Assembly: GCF_040954835.1 (NCBI RefSeq)
Contig: NC_090712.1
Coordinates: 1,993,284 to 2,057,283 of the forward strand
DNA from: Lepisosteus oculatus
Taxonomy: Eukaryota; Chordata; Actinopteri; Semionotiformes; Lepisosteidae
DNA length: 64,000 nucleotides
Direction of reading: 5' to 3'
The notes under the pieces were generated by a model. That model was given only the letters and a program-made list of their open reading frames with translations, was not told the DNA's origin and did no database searches. This document shows, piece after piece, positions 38,201-51,400 of the stretch (position 1 is the first letter of the stretch; each line of letters begins with the position of its first letter). The translations under genes and the position numbers were made by a program.

Positions 38201-41200
38201 CAGATTTCACACCAAGTATACCAGGGTACATTTTATAAAGGCCAAGTCAGGCTCATCTAGGTGGGTAAATTTCGGACTGTGGCTGACAGTGTCTGAAAGG
38301 TGGCATTCATTACCTCCTCATATCCTGCTCAGTGAACAGACAGAGGGCTTCCTCTTGTTTTGTGGTTCCTCATCATTGTAAAAGCAAATAGGGGATATAC
38401 AGAGTTATATAAAATAATTGCTCACTTTCTTATTTACAGTCTTATTTGCAGAAACATTTGTATATTTGGCTGAAATATTGATATTTTTGCCTTAATGGGC
38501 ACTTGAATCGCACCTATACAAAATTCAAAGTCAGCCCAATTTAAATATAAATAAATTCAGTGCTTGTACTCGTATATCTAAAGTACTGCCTTTACGTTGC
38601 TTAAAAAACCGGGAATGTTTTTATGCGCCATGCTGTGAACTATGCCATACTAACCAAGTTCTCCTTGGCAAATGTCGGTTCTGGTCGCTCCACCGAGGAT
38701 AAACTTTGGATCTGGTGCAAGTTCCTAAAAAAGATACAAAAAGATCGAAAAGTGAACAAATGGTCAGTGCTTGGTAGCACCCAGGTAAAACACAAGGAAG
38801 GTATTGTACTGTGATTTTTCTTTTCAGTGAGTGCATAAATGACAACATTCATAACAGATAGCTACACTCATCCTTATTTAGAGCCACAGTATGCTGACTG
38901 ACCTTCAGCTAGTGCCCTAGTCTTGCAAGCTGATCATTATGGGGTGATTTTGTCGTGTACCAATTCTTAGTTCCCCTAAAAGGAGTTTTCATCCTCATTC
39001 TCATCTACAATGACTGATATCACTTTCTATACAATTCTTGAAAGACAACGACACAAACAAGACACATACATCCTATGCTCGGAATCAGTGATCTGTGCAT
39101 TGAGTGTCTCTGGGTGAGGAGCTTCTCAGTGCTGAATGAATACAGTAGGTTTAACAAAGTTTAACACATTAGGAGAGGAAATTGGCATCAAGGGAGTAGG
39201 GGACTGAGGTAAAGAGTGTAGGATATATTTGTATAGGATTTATTTGAAAAAGATCAAAACAAAGCAGGAAATGAACAGAAATCTACCGTCCTCTCTCCAA
39301 ATAAAAGTAGGATTGTAAATATTTCCACACCAGGTACAAAGTCTTATTTAAGGTAGGAGCACAATATCAGAGAACAATAGATGTTCAAGATGTTTTCTAG
39401 CTTCCAGTGAAACAGGGCGTGGACTGGAGAGACACTACCCTCATTCCTGTCAGCTACTGTATCAATCATATACTACTGCTGCAGGAGGTAGCTAGTCAAA
39501 ATCATTTTACACAATCTGTGAAGTGTGTGTTTGACTTAAACACCCTAATTCAGCTTGCCATATTTGGATGATACAGTATGTTTTCACAAAATGCTTCCAT
39601 TTCAAGCTATTTAAAACATTGAGCAAATTCTGTTGCTCATTCGTATGTGTTATTCACAGAGTAGTAAATCACATTTCCTAAAAGTACTTGAAAACTCTGG
39701 AAACAGAACAATTGCCACTTGCCCAATTTTAAACAAATGCCAGCATTTGTACATAATAAGAGACTTGTGGACAGAATTGCAGGGGTGAAAAAGCACAGGG
39801 CTTTTGTTAGAACTTTGCCATCAGAGATCCACACAACACAGAATCTTCAATCAGCATGAGAAACTAGGATTTTAGTCTGTTCACCTGTCTAAGAAGAAGC
39901 TGAAGGGTCATTCTTACATTCCAATAAGATTATGATCCCAATTAATATTGATTATGACTCACTTCCGGAAACTGCGGAGCTGTGCGTCAGCTGGCAGTGG
40001 TTTCAAGGCGCATTCAGAAATGTATTTAAAAAAATGTCGTGAAAACCTGTAGACATTCCTAGAAGACAAGGCTACTCCCTGAACTGGACCAGAGCTCCAG
40101 ACTTAAAATAAAACTCTTACAGTGGCTTTCAAAGCAGACCAATCATTATTGCTGTTTTCAGGTTAACTTTCATAAATTCAGCTCAGACCTGTCACTTTTG
40201 TCTACCATGAGGGAGTGAAAAGGAGATTGTTCTCAAAAGAGACACATTGGCAAATGTCAGTAGTGTTTCACACAAACTAACTCTGTCCACAAGAGGAAAG
40301 TGAGAGTTGAATTGCTGTTGCAGCAGTGGTACATAACCCTTAATGAAAGGAACATCTGGAGTTTCAAGGCTGCGGACCAGGGATATTTCCAATTTGCTCA
40401 CAAAGGAGATGAAGATTGCGCATTAAAGCTGATGATTTCTCACTGTCTCCAGGGGTAAGTGCACCAAGCAGCAAGGCTGGTGAGGCGAGTTTTTTTCACT
40501 TCTTGACTGTAGCAAGACTGGAGCTCCCATTCGGCCAGCCTAGAGGACTGTAGACTGTAGCGCCTCATTCTTGAGTACAGTGTAGGAACAAAGCATCGCT
40601 GCATACTTTCTGTCTTATCTAGTGGGCAGGTCTCAGGCACACCCGCCACCACACTGCACAGCCTCAGTATGGCTTCAGAGCATGACAAGCATCTCTCTGA
40701 GGAATGTGCAGGCAATTCTGACTCCAGTCACAGACTGGGGCTGGGCCCAGTTTGTAAAATCCACTGAGCTGCATCAACACAGCCAACAGCACAGAGGTCC
40801 AGGAACGTTCTGCATTTCATCCATTGAATCTGTTATCATTGAAGCAATCATTTCTTGTCTAATTTTGACCAATTCCTTCAGCATCAGGGAGATTGCATTG
40901 CAAGTTAGAATGTTACTGGGCATTATCAGCTTCTAGAAACAGATAAATCTGATAATGGATGATGTGCATATGTAAATATACCATGTACTGTACAGAAATA
41001 TATACAGTATGTACATTTCATTTCATAGTTTTGACTAAAAAAAGTAAGATGTTTTCTGTGAGTTGCAGAAAACTGGTGGCAAATTTTGCTCAGGCGCATT
41101 ATGTCTTTAAAAGTAATCTTGTTACTAATTTTCCTTAAATAAATATTTCCAATTCCAGCTTACATCAAAGACCTTGAGGAGATCAACTGGCAAATTTATT

Positions 41201-44200
41201 CTTTGGTAAAAAACATTCCCATTTGAATATCTTATGTTTTTTATAGTCCAGCCTGTACAAGACACAGGGAGGTGTCAGGCTGACAGTTCGTCTTTTACAG
41301 GACGATAAGACCACTAGACAGTAATCACCACTCTCTGCTGATAATGTGCATCACAAGCTTTTAAACGAAGAATATACCCCTCTGAGTCAAAGTGAAGGTG
41401 CCTGGGAGGCTTGAAATCAGATGGTTCTTGCCTCATGAAAACAGGTTTTGAACGAGTTGGGAGGAGAAACTAGTGTTTTTTTAGGGTGTGTTCAAATATT
41501 CTGCTGGAAGATCCAGAAACGTTTGATTCCTGGTAGTGCTGGATGCCACTGGAATGCAGCTGAAACAAGGGGCAAGAACCGGACAAAACTACTGTACACC
41601 ACTTCCCAGAGAAAACCACGTGGAAAACAACATTTGGATCAAGAATTGGTTGGGCCAATTCTTCCCGATTTATACAGTTTCAACAATAACTGGATATGCC
41701 AACAGAGCTAGCAAACTAGCAAACATATATTCAAAAAATAGGATGAGTGACACAAAGAGTGACAAAGAAATGATGAAGTCTTAGACATGGAGTGGGCAGA
41801 CATTGCACGGGATGTTTAACACTGAAAAATGTGAAATTCCAGTCCAGGGGGTTACTGTATGTTCATGCTTCTCAAAGCACCAGTAAGGCTTCAAGTAGAG
41901 CTGTGGGTGTCTGACACAGGCTTCCCAGCAAGGAGATGGAGGCCCAAACTCAGAGTTCTTTTAAAATATAGCTGCATGAAATTGTAGTTTCATTCTGCTA
42001 CCAAACTACCCAATTGGCAAGGTGGTCAAACAGTTTTCCTCTGGTTAGGATCCTTTCTTAAGTTCTTTTGTGCAGTTGTGCACATTGCCCTACTGCTTCA
42101 GGTCCCTCTCACATTGAGCCAAGTGCTGTGCTGGAAATATTGATTACCACCTCCAATCAAAACCAGAAGTAGAAACAACAAAATTTAAAACACAAGATTC
42201 AGTCTAAGGGAAACAGATAAATGATAAGAGTGCTATTATTTGGTGGGGCGAAAAACATGTCTACTCCAATGCAAATCGTGAAGTACAGTCTGCAGGTCCA
42301 CTACATCTTGACGTGAAAGGTTACTATTCTCTTATTTCTTATTTACAGCTGGTGTCCATTACTATTCCTCTGCAGGTGACAAGCTGTGAACTTGAAACAC
42401 ATTCCAGCTTGCAGCTCAGAGCTACCGGCTCTAAGTGACACTCCCACGCCACGCACGAGAATAGTCTCAGCGGGTTGTGAAAGGAGCCCTCGGCGCCTCT
42501 CCCGTTCAAAGTCAACAGAAAAGACATTCTTGGCGTGCCACCGCGCTTCCTTCCTCACCAGCACTGCAGTCACGGGACAGGGCATCACTTCACAGACACC
42601 CCATTTCTTAGCTACAGTGGGTATTCTAATGAGCTTTCGGGTTTGAAAGGCTGTGCAAGATCCGCTGCTGTATCCGCAGTTATCTGGTGATCGGAATCAC
42701 ACAGTACAGTATATTCAGGCGGCTTCTCTCTGCAGTTCAGTACAGGCCCTGCAGCTCATGTTTACACCTGGTCAAGGACTGTGCTCTGCACACCCTTGGT
42801 AAATAATATGTTAGTAGTACTGAAAGTCATGAAATAGGACGTTTTTCCTAGAAATGAAATAGCAGTGGAAGGACTACAATCATATACAAAACCGACCGAG
42901 TCAGTTCGTAAGCTTCTGTGTGCCGTATGCTATTTATTAGTTTGAGCAAGACGAGGCGTTTTCGTTCATTATTCACAAGGTGTTTTCTGTTTAATTTTTT
43001 CCTAGATGATTAAACATGACAGGTCGTCATGACTGGAATTTTAAACCTGGCGTTGTTTTCCCACTTGTTGAAATCAGCAAGCTCTTATTGGGCAGTATTA
43101 AAAAGCACTTGGTGGTGTTGCGCAAGACGCGTCACATCCCCTGGCAGAACAGGTTTTTAAATAGGTTTGATAAAAACAATACATATATATATATGTGTGT
43201 GTGTTTGACATCAGTCCAAATTAAATAAATGAAGTATGTTTCCAGATAATTACTTTTTTCCAGAGCACTTCATGAAATCGTCTTTTGCGCATGTGAAATA
43301 GTAGGTGCTGAATCCCATTTTGAGAACAGATGAGTGTTACACACAATACGTCGCTACCTCTCATTTTATATTTTGTAAAAAGGTGATTAAAAACAAAAAG
43401 AAAAACTCTAAATTCAAAAACATGCAAGTGAAACACTGGAGATGACTGCGCTGCGCTAAGGGCAGGACAGTTTTCGTACTTCATTCTGAGATTTGTCACG
43501 TTTTACCAGAGCAGGCTTGATCCATCACTTGAGTAATGAATTATCTTGTGTAATTCGCAATGCAGCTGACAACAGTCCTAGATTTTTGTATTTTAAAGTG
43601 TTTTTTTGTTTAAGTAAGGTTTTGTCTCACTACTTAATGTGTCTCCATTAAGCATTACTTTAACTTTTTTATGACTGGGACACCTCCGCTGAAAACAAAG
43701 CAATAAATATTGGTTTCAAAATGAAAATAAGCCATCAAAACACCAGAGCCGTCATTTGTCGAATCAAAACGCATATTAAAACAGCGTTTTATGAAACGCA
43801 CACCATTGCATTCGTGATCTAAGTTTTAATGAGACATCTGAAACCGCGTAACGAGAAAAACAATATTCGGTAAGTTATTTCAGAAGTGAATTTTGCGTCC
43901 CGCCATGTCCATCGCAACAAATTGAATTCAAACACCTAACAACAGAAACTCCACTGTCGTTTACTGCTGACAGAAAAGTCTACAGTATATATGTATATGG
44001 TTTCCAGCTACACGTCGATAAACAGTATTCATTCAAGAAAATGAAGCTCCATTAATCATAAACATAAATATGTTTAGCCCGAACATTAATTGCAAACACA
44101 GCACGAATAAACACCCCCGAAACAGTTGGCTCGTCTGCCGGGAGCCTGTATTTATGCAGTGTGAAGCGTGTCCTACCCCCGGTCGCTTCCATGAGAAGTT

Positions 44201-44392
44201 GATGGGTACGCTCTCGCTGTAGTAGATGGAGGAGTCGCGGGCAGGGAAGTCCGGGTCCTCAAACAGCCGTTTCTTCTGCAGGCATTCCCGGCGGAGCTCC
44301 TCGAAGCTCCTGCCGTCCAACTGGGTCGGGCGAGCCTGCACCGGCTTGTCGCCGCCCTTGTTCTGGAAGGAGTTCTGGTAAGAGTAGGGCAT
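26201..44392 (-). CDS. CAPN9: Calpain-9, complete, 20 coding exons
   Basis: Calcium-dependent cytosolic cysteine protease, a digestive-tract-enriched calpain in mammals. Exons (transcript order): 44392-44177, 38724-38655, 37503-37385, 37288-37155, 36843-36675, 36068-35985, 35867-35782, 35369-35292, 34490-34330, 33375-33215, 32372-32164, 31771-31735, 30940-30860, 29591-29534, 29339-29275, 28375-28307, 27934-27856, 26603-26487, 26389-26331, 26227-26201. The sum is 2079 bases, giving 692 residues plus stop; human CAPN9 is 690. The catalytic triad is intact: Cys98 (GELGDCWLL), His255 (KGHAYS), Asn279 (RNPWG). The C2-like domain (about 320-495) has an acidic loop of six Asp. The penta-EF-hand region covers about 520-692, and the protein ends LHLTMNI, which together with the MPY start separates CAPN9 from CAPN1/2/8. 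Exon lengths 70, 119, 134, 169, 84, 86 are the classical calpain set. The start is the first Met followed by calpain sequence; an upstream in-frame Met lies in probable 5' UTR. Possible poly(A) signals are at 25984 and 25827. Confidence 0.96.
28603..29072 (-). mobile_element. Solo LTR of a gypsy-like retrotransposon, CAPN9 intron 15
   Basis: A 470-base insertion, on the minus strand starting TGTCACGATATT and ending GTTTGTTACA (TG...CA ends). It is flanked on both sides by GTCAC (28598-28602 and 29073-29077), a 5-base target duplication. It is GC-richer than the surrounding intron. No internal retroviral genes are present, so it is a recombined single LTR. Family placement in Ty3/gypsy is from its ends and size only. 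Confidence 0.85.
30300..30665 (+). mobile_element. LINE 3' tail fragment, CAPN9 intron 13
   Basis: Ends in a typical LINE tail, with GTAAAGTGCTTTGAGA followed by AAAGGCACTATATAAAATAAA. No usable reading frame remains. Confidence 0.6.
32660..33205. repeat. Minisatellite with a 9-base core, CAPN9 intron 10
   Basis: About 545 bases of tandem 9-base units based on TGTGGACAG with variants such as TGTGTGATG, TGTGGGATG and TGTGGGAGG, arranged in higher-order groups. It begins only about ten bases into the intron after the exon 10 donor (exon ends at 33215). The strand is strongly biased, with G on plus and C on minus. Because units are multiples of three, no stop codon arises in long minus-strand frames, one of which continues exon 10 of CAPN9. 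Confidence 0.95.
33966..34237 (+). mobile_element. tRNA-derived SINE, family A, copy 2 (CAPN9 intron 9)
   Basis: Head GCGGTGGCACTGTGGCTAAG; body GAATCCTACTCTGTTGGGCC and GAGAGCAAGCTGGGGTATG; tail ATGGCTAATAAAGTTAA. The B box has decayed to AGTTTGTATTCC. Confidence 0.8.
34960..35175 (-). mobile_element. SINE family C, copy 3 (CAPN9 intron 8)
   Basis: Minus-strand CTGGGTCCTGAGTTCGAATC (B box) and CACCAGGAAGAAGTCGCTTT with CTGATAGTGATC at its end. The centre is diverged. Confidence 0.6.
36150..36424 (+). mobile_element. tRNA-derived SINE, family A, copy 3 (CAPN9 intron 5)
   Basis: Head GCGGTGGCACTGTGGCTCAG with an intact B box GGTTCAAATCC, the same body as copy 2, and tail GGCCAATAAAGTGATC. 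This is the best-preserved of the three copies. Confidence 0.8.
38725..44176. other. CAPN9 intron 1
   Basis: 5.4 kb, by far the longest CAPN9 intron, a common place for regulatory elements. A locally CpG-richer patch at 42400-42600 has no supported exon. Nothing else is recognised beyond microsatellites. Confidence 0.6.
43183..43204 (+). repeat. Dinucleotide microsatellite (AT)n(GT)n, CAPN9 intron 1
   Basis: ATATATATATATATGTGTGT followed by GTG. Confidence 0.9.
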
Positions 44393-47300
44393 CCTCGGAC
44401 CCTGGCGCGGACAGTGTAGCTCGGCGGAGGAGACGCGCTTTGCGCAGGAAGAGTGGCGGGGCACCTGGTTTTCACCTGGCCGCCGGGCAGGTACCTGTAG
44501 GACCACACCTGGAGGAACAGGTTCCACTCGCCTCAGAAGGCCCAGCCCATCCCTCGGGCGGCCCCGGGGGATCTTGGCTCTGGAAAGGAGTAAAAGAATT
44601 TACTCCGGCTTGGAGACACAGGGATGAGTGACGGTGGACAGGAATGTCGTCTAGTACAGGTGTATAGCTGCCAGGAGAGACAAACTGCATAGTATGGTGC
44701 AGCTGTTGAACTCCTCCTGTCTTTTCAATGCAAACTGTTTGAAGCGATACCAGCAGTATCACTGCTCAGGACATGTATAGCTACAGTATGGCCACATGTT
44801 TTGCATGAGTGTAGATTAATTTACACTTCAGTGTGAAGCTAAACTTCCCTTTTCAAATATATCTACTGTATATATCTGTCCTTCTTGTCTTTGTTCCTAG
44901 TATGCAGATAAGCACCAAAAAAACATTAATAACAGAAGCACAGTACTTAATAAATCCAGAAGTTCATTCAGTTGTTATCCTGCCATGTTCTTCAAAACTG
45001 TGAGGTCCCTCAGCACATGAATCTAGTGACGTTGCCATTCAATGACATAACATTTCTAAAAAAAGGGTCTTTTTTTGCCTTTATGAACTTGGGGGGGATA
45101 TTAAAAATGTCTATAATAAACCTATAGCAAAGTGTGCATTAAAAGAACTTGATCTAAACGATAACGGAGAGGAGTGAAAACAAATGTAAAAGTAGCATTA
45201 ATAATAATAACAGTTCTTTCAGGGGGCATCATATACATTTCCACATCGGACTGTATGATTTGTTGTGTTTCTCATCAAAATGGGTCCAAAAACACTACAG
45301 AGCCATTAATTCCCTTTGGGATACCCACTGACACACTGAGACTGGCAGCAGTATATCAAGAGGTTCTACTGATCCTGATTATTTTACACCTGAGTCACAG
45401 AATCTCTCCTGACGCTGCAACGACAGCTGGGGTATTGCGATGTGAGGGCCATAGGGGTGTGGCTGTTAGCACTGCTGCCTCATGGGTCCTTGGTCCTGGG
45501 TTCGATTTCAACCTGGGGCACCTTCTGCATGGAGTTCGGATGTTTTCTGCTCTCTGCTCGGGTTCCATATTGCGAGAACATGCTAAATTAACTCGGTTAA
45601 ATGGGTCACTACGTTGTCCCTGTATGTTCAGCAATGGAGTGATGTCCCATCCGGGGCATTTTCCTCGCTTGACCCCTATATCTCCAGGATAGGCTGCGGG
45701 CTTCACCAGGAATAAGCAACTTTCTGACAGTGGATGGCATTACGATGCACATGGATGTCTTGGCAAAACGTGAGGCCGTGATGATGACTGCAAAGCAGGA
45801 GAAGAGGAACAACAAACATAAAAAAAGATGTGCAAAGAATCCTGAGGTCGCACATCGGAAAGCTCAGAAGCTTAATAGCCCATTCCTCCTATTTTTTTTT
45901 ATCTTCAGTAGCGTTAGTCAGCTTCCTGCAAGGTGTAACAGAAAAACCCTCTTACAACACGGTTATCGTAAAGAGTTTAGAAAGGACACAGAGCTGGTCC
46001 ATCAGGACAGCAGCACAACTGCGCTGAGAACAGATCGTCACAGCTTCAGTGATTCACCAGCTTGGCTAATGAGTAACAGGCAGGCTAAAGCATGAAGCAA
46101 CTACAAGGCTGCTTGTCTTTAAAAACAGACCACCAGACTAACGGAACTCTGAAACCAGCAGCAGCTGCCTCAGCAACAGAATTTAAGGTCAGTGCATCTT
46201 AATAAAAACATTTTCACAACAATAATTTCCCTTGCAAATATCTAATTAAAAACTGTTAAGAAAATTCAACAATAATCAAATTGAATTTGTAACAAGTTAT
46301 CCTTGTTATTTTAAAGTAATTGTTTAAAGATAGAATTCTTGCCAGAAACTGTGCACTTATTAATAAAAAGACATAATTCCTTTTTGCTTTGAAGCATAGT
46401 GTTGAGAGATTAGCTTGTTTATTGTGTGTCATAGAGAAGAAGCTGAAGTCTTTAAAAGCTGTCCTAGAACTGTTTTAAAAATTATTATCTAATATATAAT
46501 GTAATACAGTATATATGAAACACACTTTGATGTGTAATTTTATTGTTTTAATATTCATAATCACACTATGTTATGAGAGATTATATTTTTTTATATCCAT
46601 TTGATTATCATAATTTTATATAAGTGTATTTTAATTCTACACACAAAAGGGGAATTGTGGCACTCTACACATTTGCTTATTAAATAAAAAAGAGATTCGT
46701 ATCTTGTGTCCAAAGAAAGGAGAAAAAAAATATTTAACCATTTTTGCGGTACAAGATAGATTTTGACATGCGCACCTCATGCAATGATTAACAAGCTTTC
46801 CTCTTCCAGAGGACAGCAGTCCTGAATTTGCACTGCGTGCTTTGTGGGGAGTCTTCACCTGCAGGGCTTCAGAAGCAGAAATAAAATACATATAAATCAC
46901 TCTTTAAAAACTTTTTAAAAAATTCTCCTTCTTCTTGTTTTAAAATTCAATTTTGGAACTTCTGTCATTTGTTTATATATATATATGTAACTCAAAAACA
47001 ATAGCTTTAGTTTTCCAGTAAATGAACTTCATGCAGTCCGTAGTGCAGTGACTGCAAGGCCTTGACAGTATTGGATTTCTCCTCAGGCTACAGTACAGTG
47101 CAGATCAGTTCACTAACCTTTCCCACTAAATAATCAATATGTTTATACAGTACGTTTTTAACATTTATCATGTTTCATAAAACTGGGCTATAAGAACCAT
47201 CTGTGAGCTTTCATGTTGTTTTTTTTTCCTTTTCTATAAATGAATTTGTTTTATACTTTACATGGGTTTATGAAACATTAACATAAAGTGCTCATGAAGG

Positions 47301-47547
47301 TTTTACAAGCTTTGAATACCATTAAAATTTACCTTACATTTATATAGAACATTCTAAATCGGTGACCTTATAAACGTTGTAGCCTTGAACAAAATGATCA
47401 AAAAGTCAAACTGCATAAGAACACCTATACGTGGTGGGGAGATGAACAAAAATAATTGGTTTAAAACTGCAGACAAGGTCAAAGCCCCTTCGTAGGAAGA
47501 CATACTGTATGTAACAGCAAGGTGCACTGAGTTGAAATAGTAACTGT
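44393..47547. other. Divergent CAPN9-AGT intergenic region
   Basis: Contains the GC-rich CAPN9 leader (44393 to about 44600) and probable promoter, the family C SINE at 45447, and AT-rich sequence up to the candidate AGT TATA box. No further gene seen. Confidence 0.5.
45447..45745 (+). mobile_element. tRNA-derived SINE, family C, copy 1
   Basis: Head GGGTGTGGCTGTTAGCACTG with CTGCCTCATGGGTCC, B box GGGTTCGATTTCA, then CTGCATGGAGTTCGGATGTT, CCCATCCGGGGCATT and GATAGGCTGCGGGCTTCACC, ending in ATAAGCAACTTTCTGACAGTGGATGG. It lies between CAPN9 and AGT. Confidence 0.8.
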
Positions 47548-47555
47548 TATAAAAG
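47548..47555 (+). promoter_or_regulatory. Candidate AGT TATA box
   Basis: TATAAAAG lies about 820 bases upstream of the first AGT coding exon (48369). A non-coding first exon beginning near 47578 would match the family's usual plan of one short untranslated exon. A GTAAAT donor at about 47877 is one possible exon end. There is no direct evidence of initiation here. Confidence 0.35.
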
Positions 47556-48401
47556 CAAAGTCCATTATCAGACGCGAGGACTCAGAAGAGGACCACAGAC
47601 CAAATTGAGACAGCTGACAGCAGATCATAGAAGTAAACTGGAAGGAAGCCACTTAGTCACTGCGTTTTTAAATTCGGCTCTGAATTCTGCGGGACGACAG
47701 TGCAGTGATGTTACAGACGTGATTTAGTTTCAATAAAAACCCAGTGAGCGATGGGCTTTGGACTTCTTCCAGCTGTATTACAGACACTGTTAAGTGCAAC
47801 TGTTAGTAAGGCTATGCAGCATTGAGAAAAGGGAGCAGCATAGATGAGTTTATTCACAGCTACTGTCGCAAGCACAGGTAAATAGAAAAGACACTTTGGA
47901 AACGTGCTGCTTTTAACAGCAAAATATAGTTTAATGTCACTTGAGTAATCATTTGCCAGCATGATTTTCTTTCCCTTTTTCAAACTTTGTCAGCTTTAGC
48001 CCTGAGAATTTTATTTTTCAGTATGTCCAACAGACATAGATATACGGTATGTGTGTATCTATATATGTTTGTCTTATTTAAGTAGCAATCAAAACATTTA
48101 CTTGTCATTATTACTTGTTTGCTATTTAAACTGTGGCAGTTGACCTTCTTTATCACATTTTCTTTCGCTGATGTGAATCAGACATTAGAGAGGAGCTCAG
48201 CAGTTCTGCGAAGTTCTCTTGAGAAAGCCATTCCTGTGATGGACACAGGCCAAACTCAAAAGAGGCAGTAGAATAACGTTGCAAACGGCCCATCATAACT
48301 AGCTGTACTTTTGGAATTTCTGCAACGGCCAAGTCCTGATTTCTAGAGTATTTTACTTTTCTGAACAGGTTTACTTCATAAGACGGGACTGAGAAAACAG
48401 G

Positions 48402-51400
48402 ATGCAAGAAATCCTGAAGGCTTTGCTCCTTCTCTCCTGCGCTTGCCTGACGCTGGGGAACCGTGTCTATGTTCACCCCTTCAAACTGTTCGCGTTGGAA
48501 AATCTCACCTGCGTGAACCTTCAGACTCACAAGGAGAAGCTGCTGGAGGAGAACTTGATTGAACCCTCCCCTATAGACCCACTAAACACCTTTCAGGGGG
48601 ACACCAGCCCAGACGAACGGCCCGACCGGACCAAACAAAATCTTATCCAGCTAAAAGCCGAAGTGCTTGCAGGGCTCCAGAATGGCCTTGGTCTTCGGGT
48701 GTACCGCACCCTACTGAAGCAGAAGACCGGCAACGCTCTGTTCTCTCCTGTGAACACTTTCGGAACTCTAGTCACATTTTACCTGGGGGCCTCATTACCC
48801 ACAGCTGCAAAACTGCAGGAGTTCATTGGCATAGTGAAGGAGGGAAATACGAAAAACTGCACGTTTGTATTTGATGGCTACAAGGTTCTGACCACGCTTC
48901 AGCACATCAGTTCTCTGACTAACGGAACCACCGACTTGCAGAAAACATTTGCGTGGACCTTTGTCGACAGAGGCGTTAAACTGCCGCACGAGTTTGCTCA
49001 AGGGACGCGGAACCTCGCCGATTCCTCCTACATCAGGTCGGTGGACTTCTCCCTCACCTCAGAAGCCAGACCCCTCATGAACTCCTTCATCGAGCAGACA
49101 TCTTTGGGGAAAATAAAAAACCTTTTCAGTGCCATCGACCCATCTTCTGACCTGATGTTCGCAAGTTCTGTTCATTTCAAAGGTGAGTTAAATGCAAAAA
49201 TGTACAAACTGAACTGATTTTTAATTTTAAATTTAGATTAATTGAGCAAAGTAGTTACTGCCAAAGTTAGTCAAAGGACACGTCAAGTAAGAAGCAGGCA
49301 GCACTGACAGAGACATGACATTATTAAAAAGTCCCTGTGTCTTTGGTTGTGAATCCTAAAAATAATAAACTAATAATTCTAGTAAAACACAACTTCCAAA
49401 ACACTGGAGTGAAACCTTTCACAATCTCATGCTGTTCTGCGTAAGGCCTGGATGTTTTCAGCCTTCTTCCTGCTGATTGGAAGTTGATTCTTATCACAGC
49501 TGAATTCTGGTAACACCTGAAGTGCATCAGAATCTACTCAAACATATCCCCTGGGATAACCTCCAGGACCATGGAGATACCAAAGGGAAGCTAAAGTTAG
49601 TGGGCAGCACCAGTGTCTATTTCCCTGAAATACGCCCTAACACTCCCAAAAGAAAGCAAAGACAACATGAGCCATTCCCCATGGACAGCAAGTAAAAGAA
49701 AAATAAAATGATGAAGATTGCTCAAGTGTGTTTTGGGTGACCTTCCCCCTACCGCTTTAAATATATTATATGAGAGCCATCTTATGGCGTTTCTAAATCC
49801 ACAAACTTAGTATGTCCAGAATTTGGCAGCCAGAATTTTGACCAGGTCACATGCACGCAATCACATTACTCCTGTCCTGGAGTCCTTGCACTGGCTACCT
49901 ATTAGGTTTTGTGTCAAAATCAAAATCCTCATGCAGATCTATAAGCTCTGCCTGGCTTGGCACCTCAGTACCTGTCTGAGCTACTGTCTTTCTATTCCTC
50001 AACCTCGCAGCCTTCTTTCATGTGCTGTGATTCTGGTCTCCTGTATATCCACTCTAGGGGTGATAGGGACTTCTCCTTCTGCGCCCTAAAGCTCTGGAAT
50101 TCTATCCCCAAGGACATCAGATAGTCACCTTCCCTCCCCTGTTTCAAATCAAGACTCAAAAGCTTCCTCTTAATAAAGGCTCTTATTTTATTTAATTGTC
50201 TGTCTGCCCCTTTGCATCTTCTACTGCCCTCCAAACCCTTCTGTTCCTTTGTGCTAATTCTCTTATCTCATATCTTTGTTGCTGTTTTCGTTATCCTTTT
50301 TTATGTTTTCCTTTAAAGGGCTTTGAGAGGTATAAAAGCCCTGTATAAAATAATGTTTATTATTATTGTTGTTTTTATTGTTATTATTATTAAGTCCAGC
50401 TCTGTTGCCCCCATGAGGTGCATACTGATTTCTGTCACTGTTAAGATATTTATCCTAAAAATAAAGCTTTACAAGACTGGATTGTTGAGTACAGCTGCCA
50501 GGAATAGTCTTTTGCACTTGAATCTAAACAACAGAAAAGTATGTTGATCCTCAAATTGAGAGAAACCAACTTGTTTTGTTTCAGGACAATGGAAAGTGCC
50601 TTTCCAGCCGGAGCAGACCACAACAGAGGGCTTCTGGATCGACAAAGACACCAGGGTCACGGTCCCCCTGCTGTCTCACACTGGCAGTTTCAAGTACAAA
50701 GACGTGAAGGGCCTGAACATCTCTGTCCTTAAACTGCCCATGAGCAAGAGCACTTACATGCTCCTTGTCCTGCCACACGAGGGTGCTGACCTGCACCGCA
50801 TCGAGGAACGTCTTTTTACAGGAAAAAGAGTGGAATTTTCAGAGCTGGACACGGGACTGACTGATGGGTATGGCTGACAAAATCACATTAGAGAGCACAT
50901 CTAATGGAGTGCTGTTTGTTCATAGAATTACTTCTCAAGCCTACTTCTTAAGTACTGCACCTTTCCTGACCTTAGCCAATAATGTTAAAGGTGTCTTTGT
51001 TACCTCTGCAAAATATCTCATCATCACTACCTGTGTCTCTGTTTTCAAATCCTATCTAATTTATTTTAGTATTTTTGGTTCAATATACACCGGTTTCCTA
51101 AAACTGAAAACTTTAGTTGTTCGAGGCCAAGAGGTTTGATTGTCTGGCTTTCTTTCATCGAAAAACTCTTCGATTGGTCTAATTATATAAGTTACCTCGA
51201 AAATGTTGGCGTAGGCCCCAAAATGTTTAAAATTGTTTAAAAATAATCCTTAAAGTCACTGAAAATATGAATTTTGTTTAGTTGAGCCAATTATTAGATC
51301 AGTTAAGGTAAATGAGAAGATCAGAACAAAAAAAACAATTCCTTGTATATTAAGCACGGGAGAGTTAAACAAATCATGCAGAATGTGAAAATAAAAACAA

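Noticed and set aside
42339-42646. Frames of 62-86 codons on both strands in a CpG-richer patch of CAPN9 intron 1
   Set aside because: No domain, no splice support; possibly regulatory sequence.
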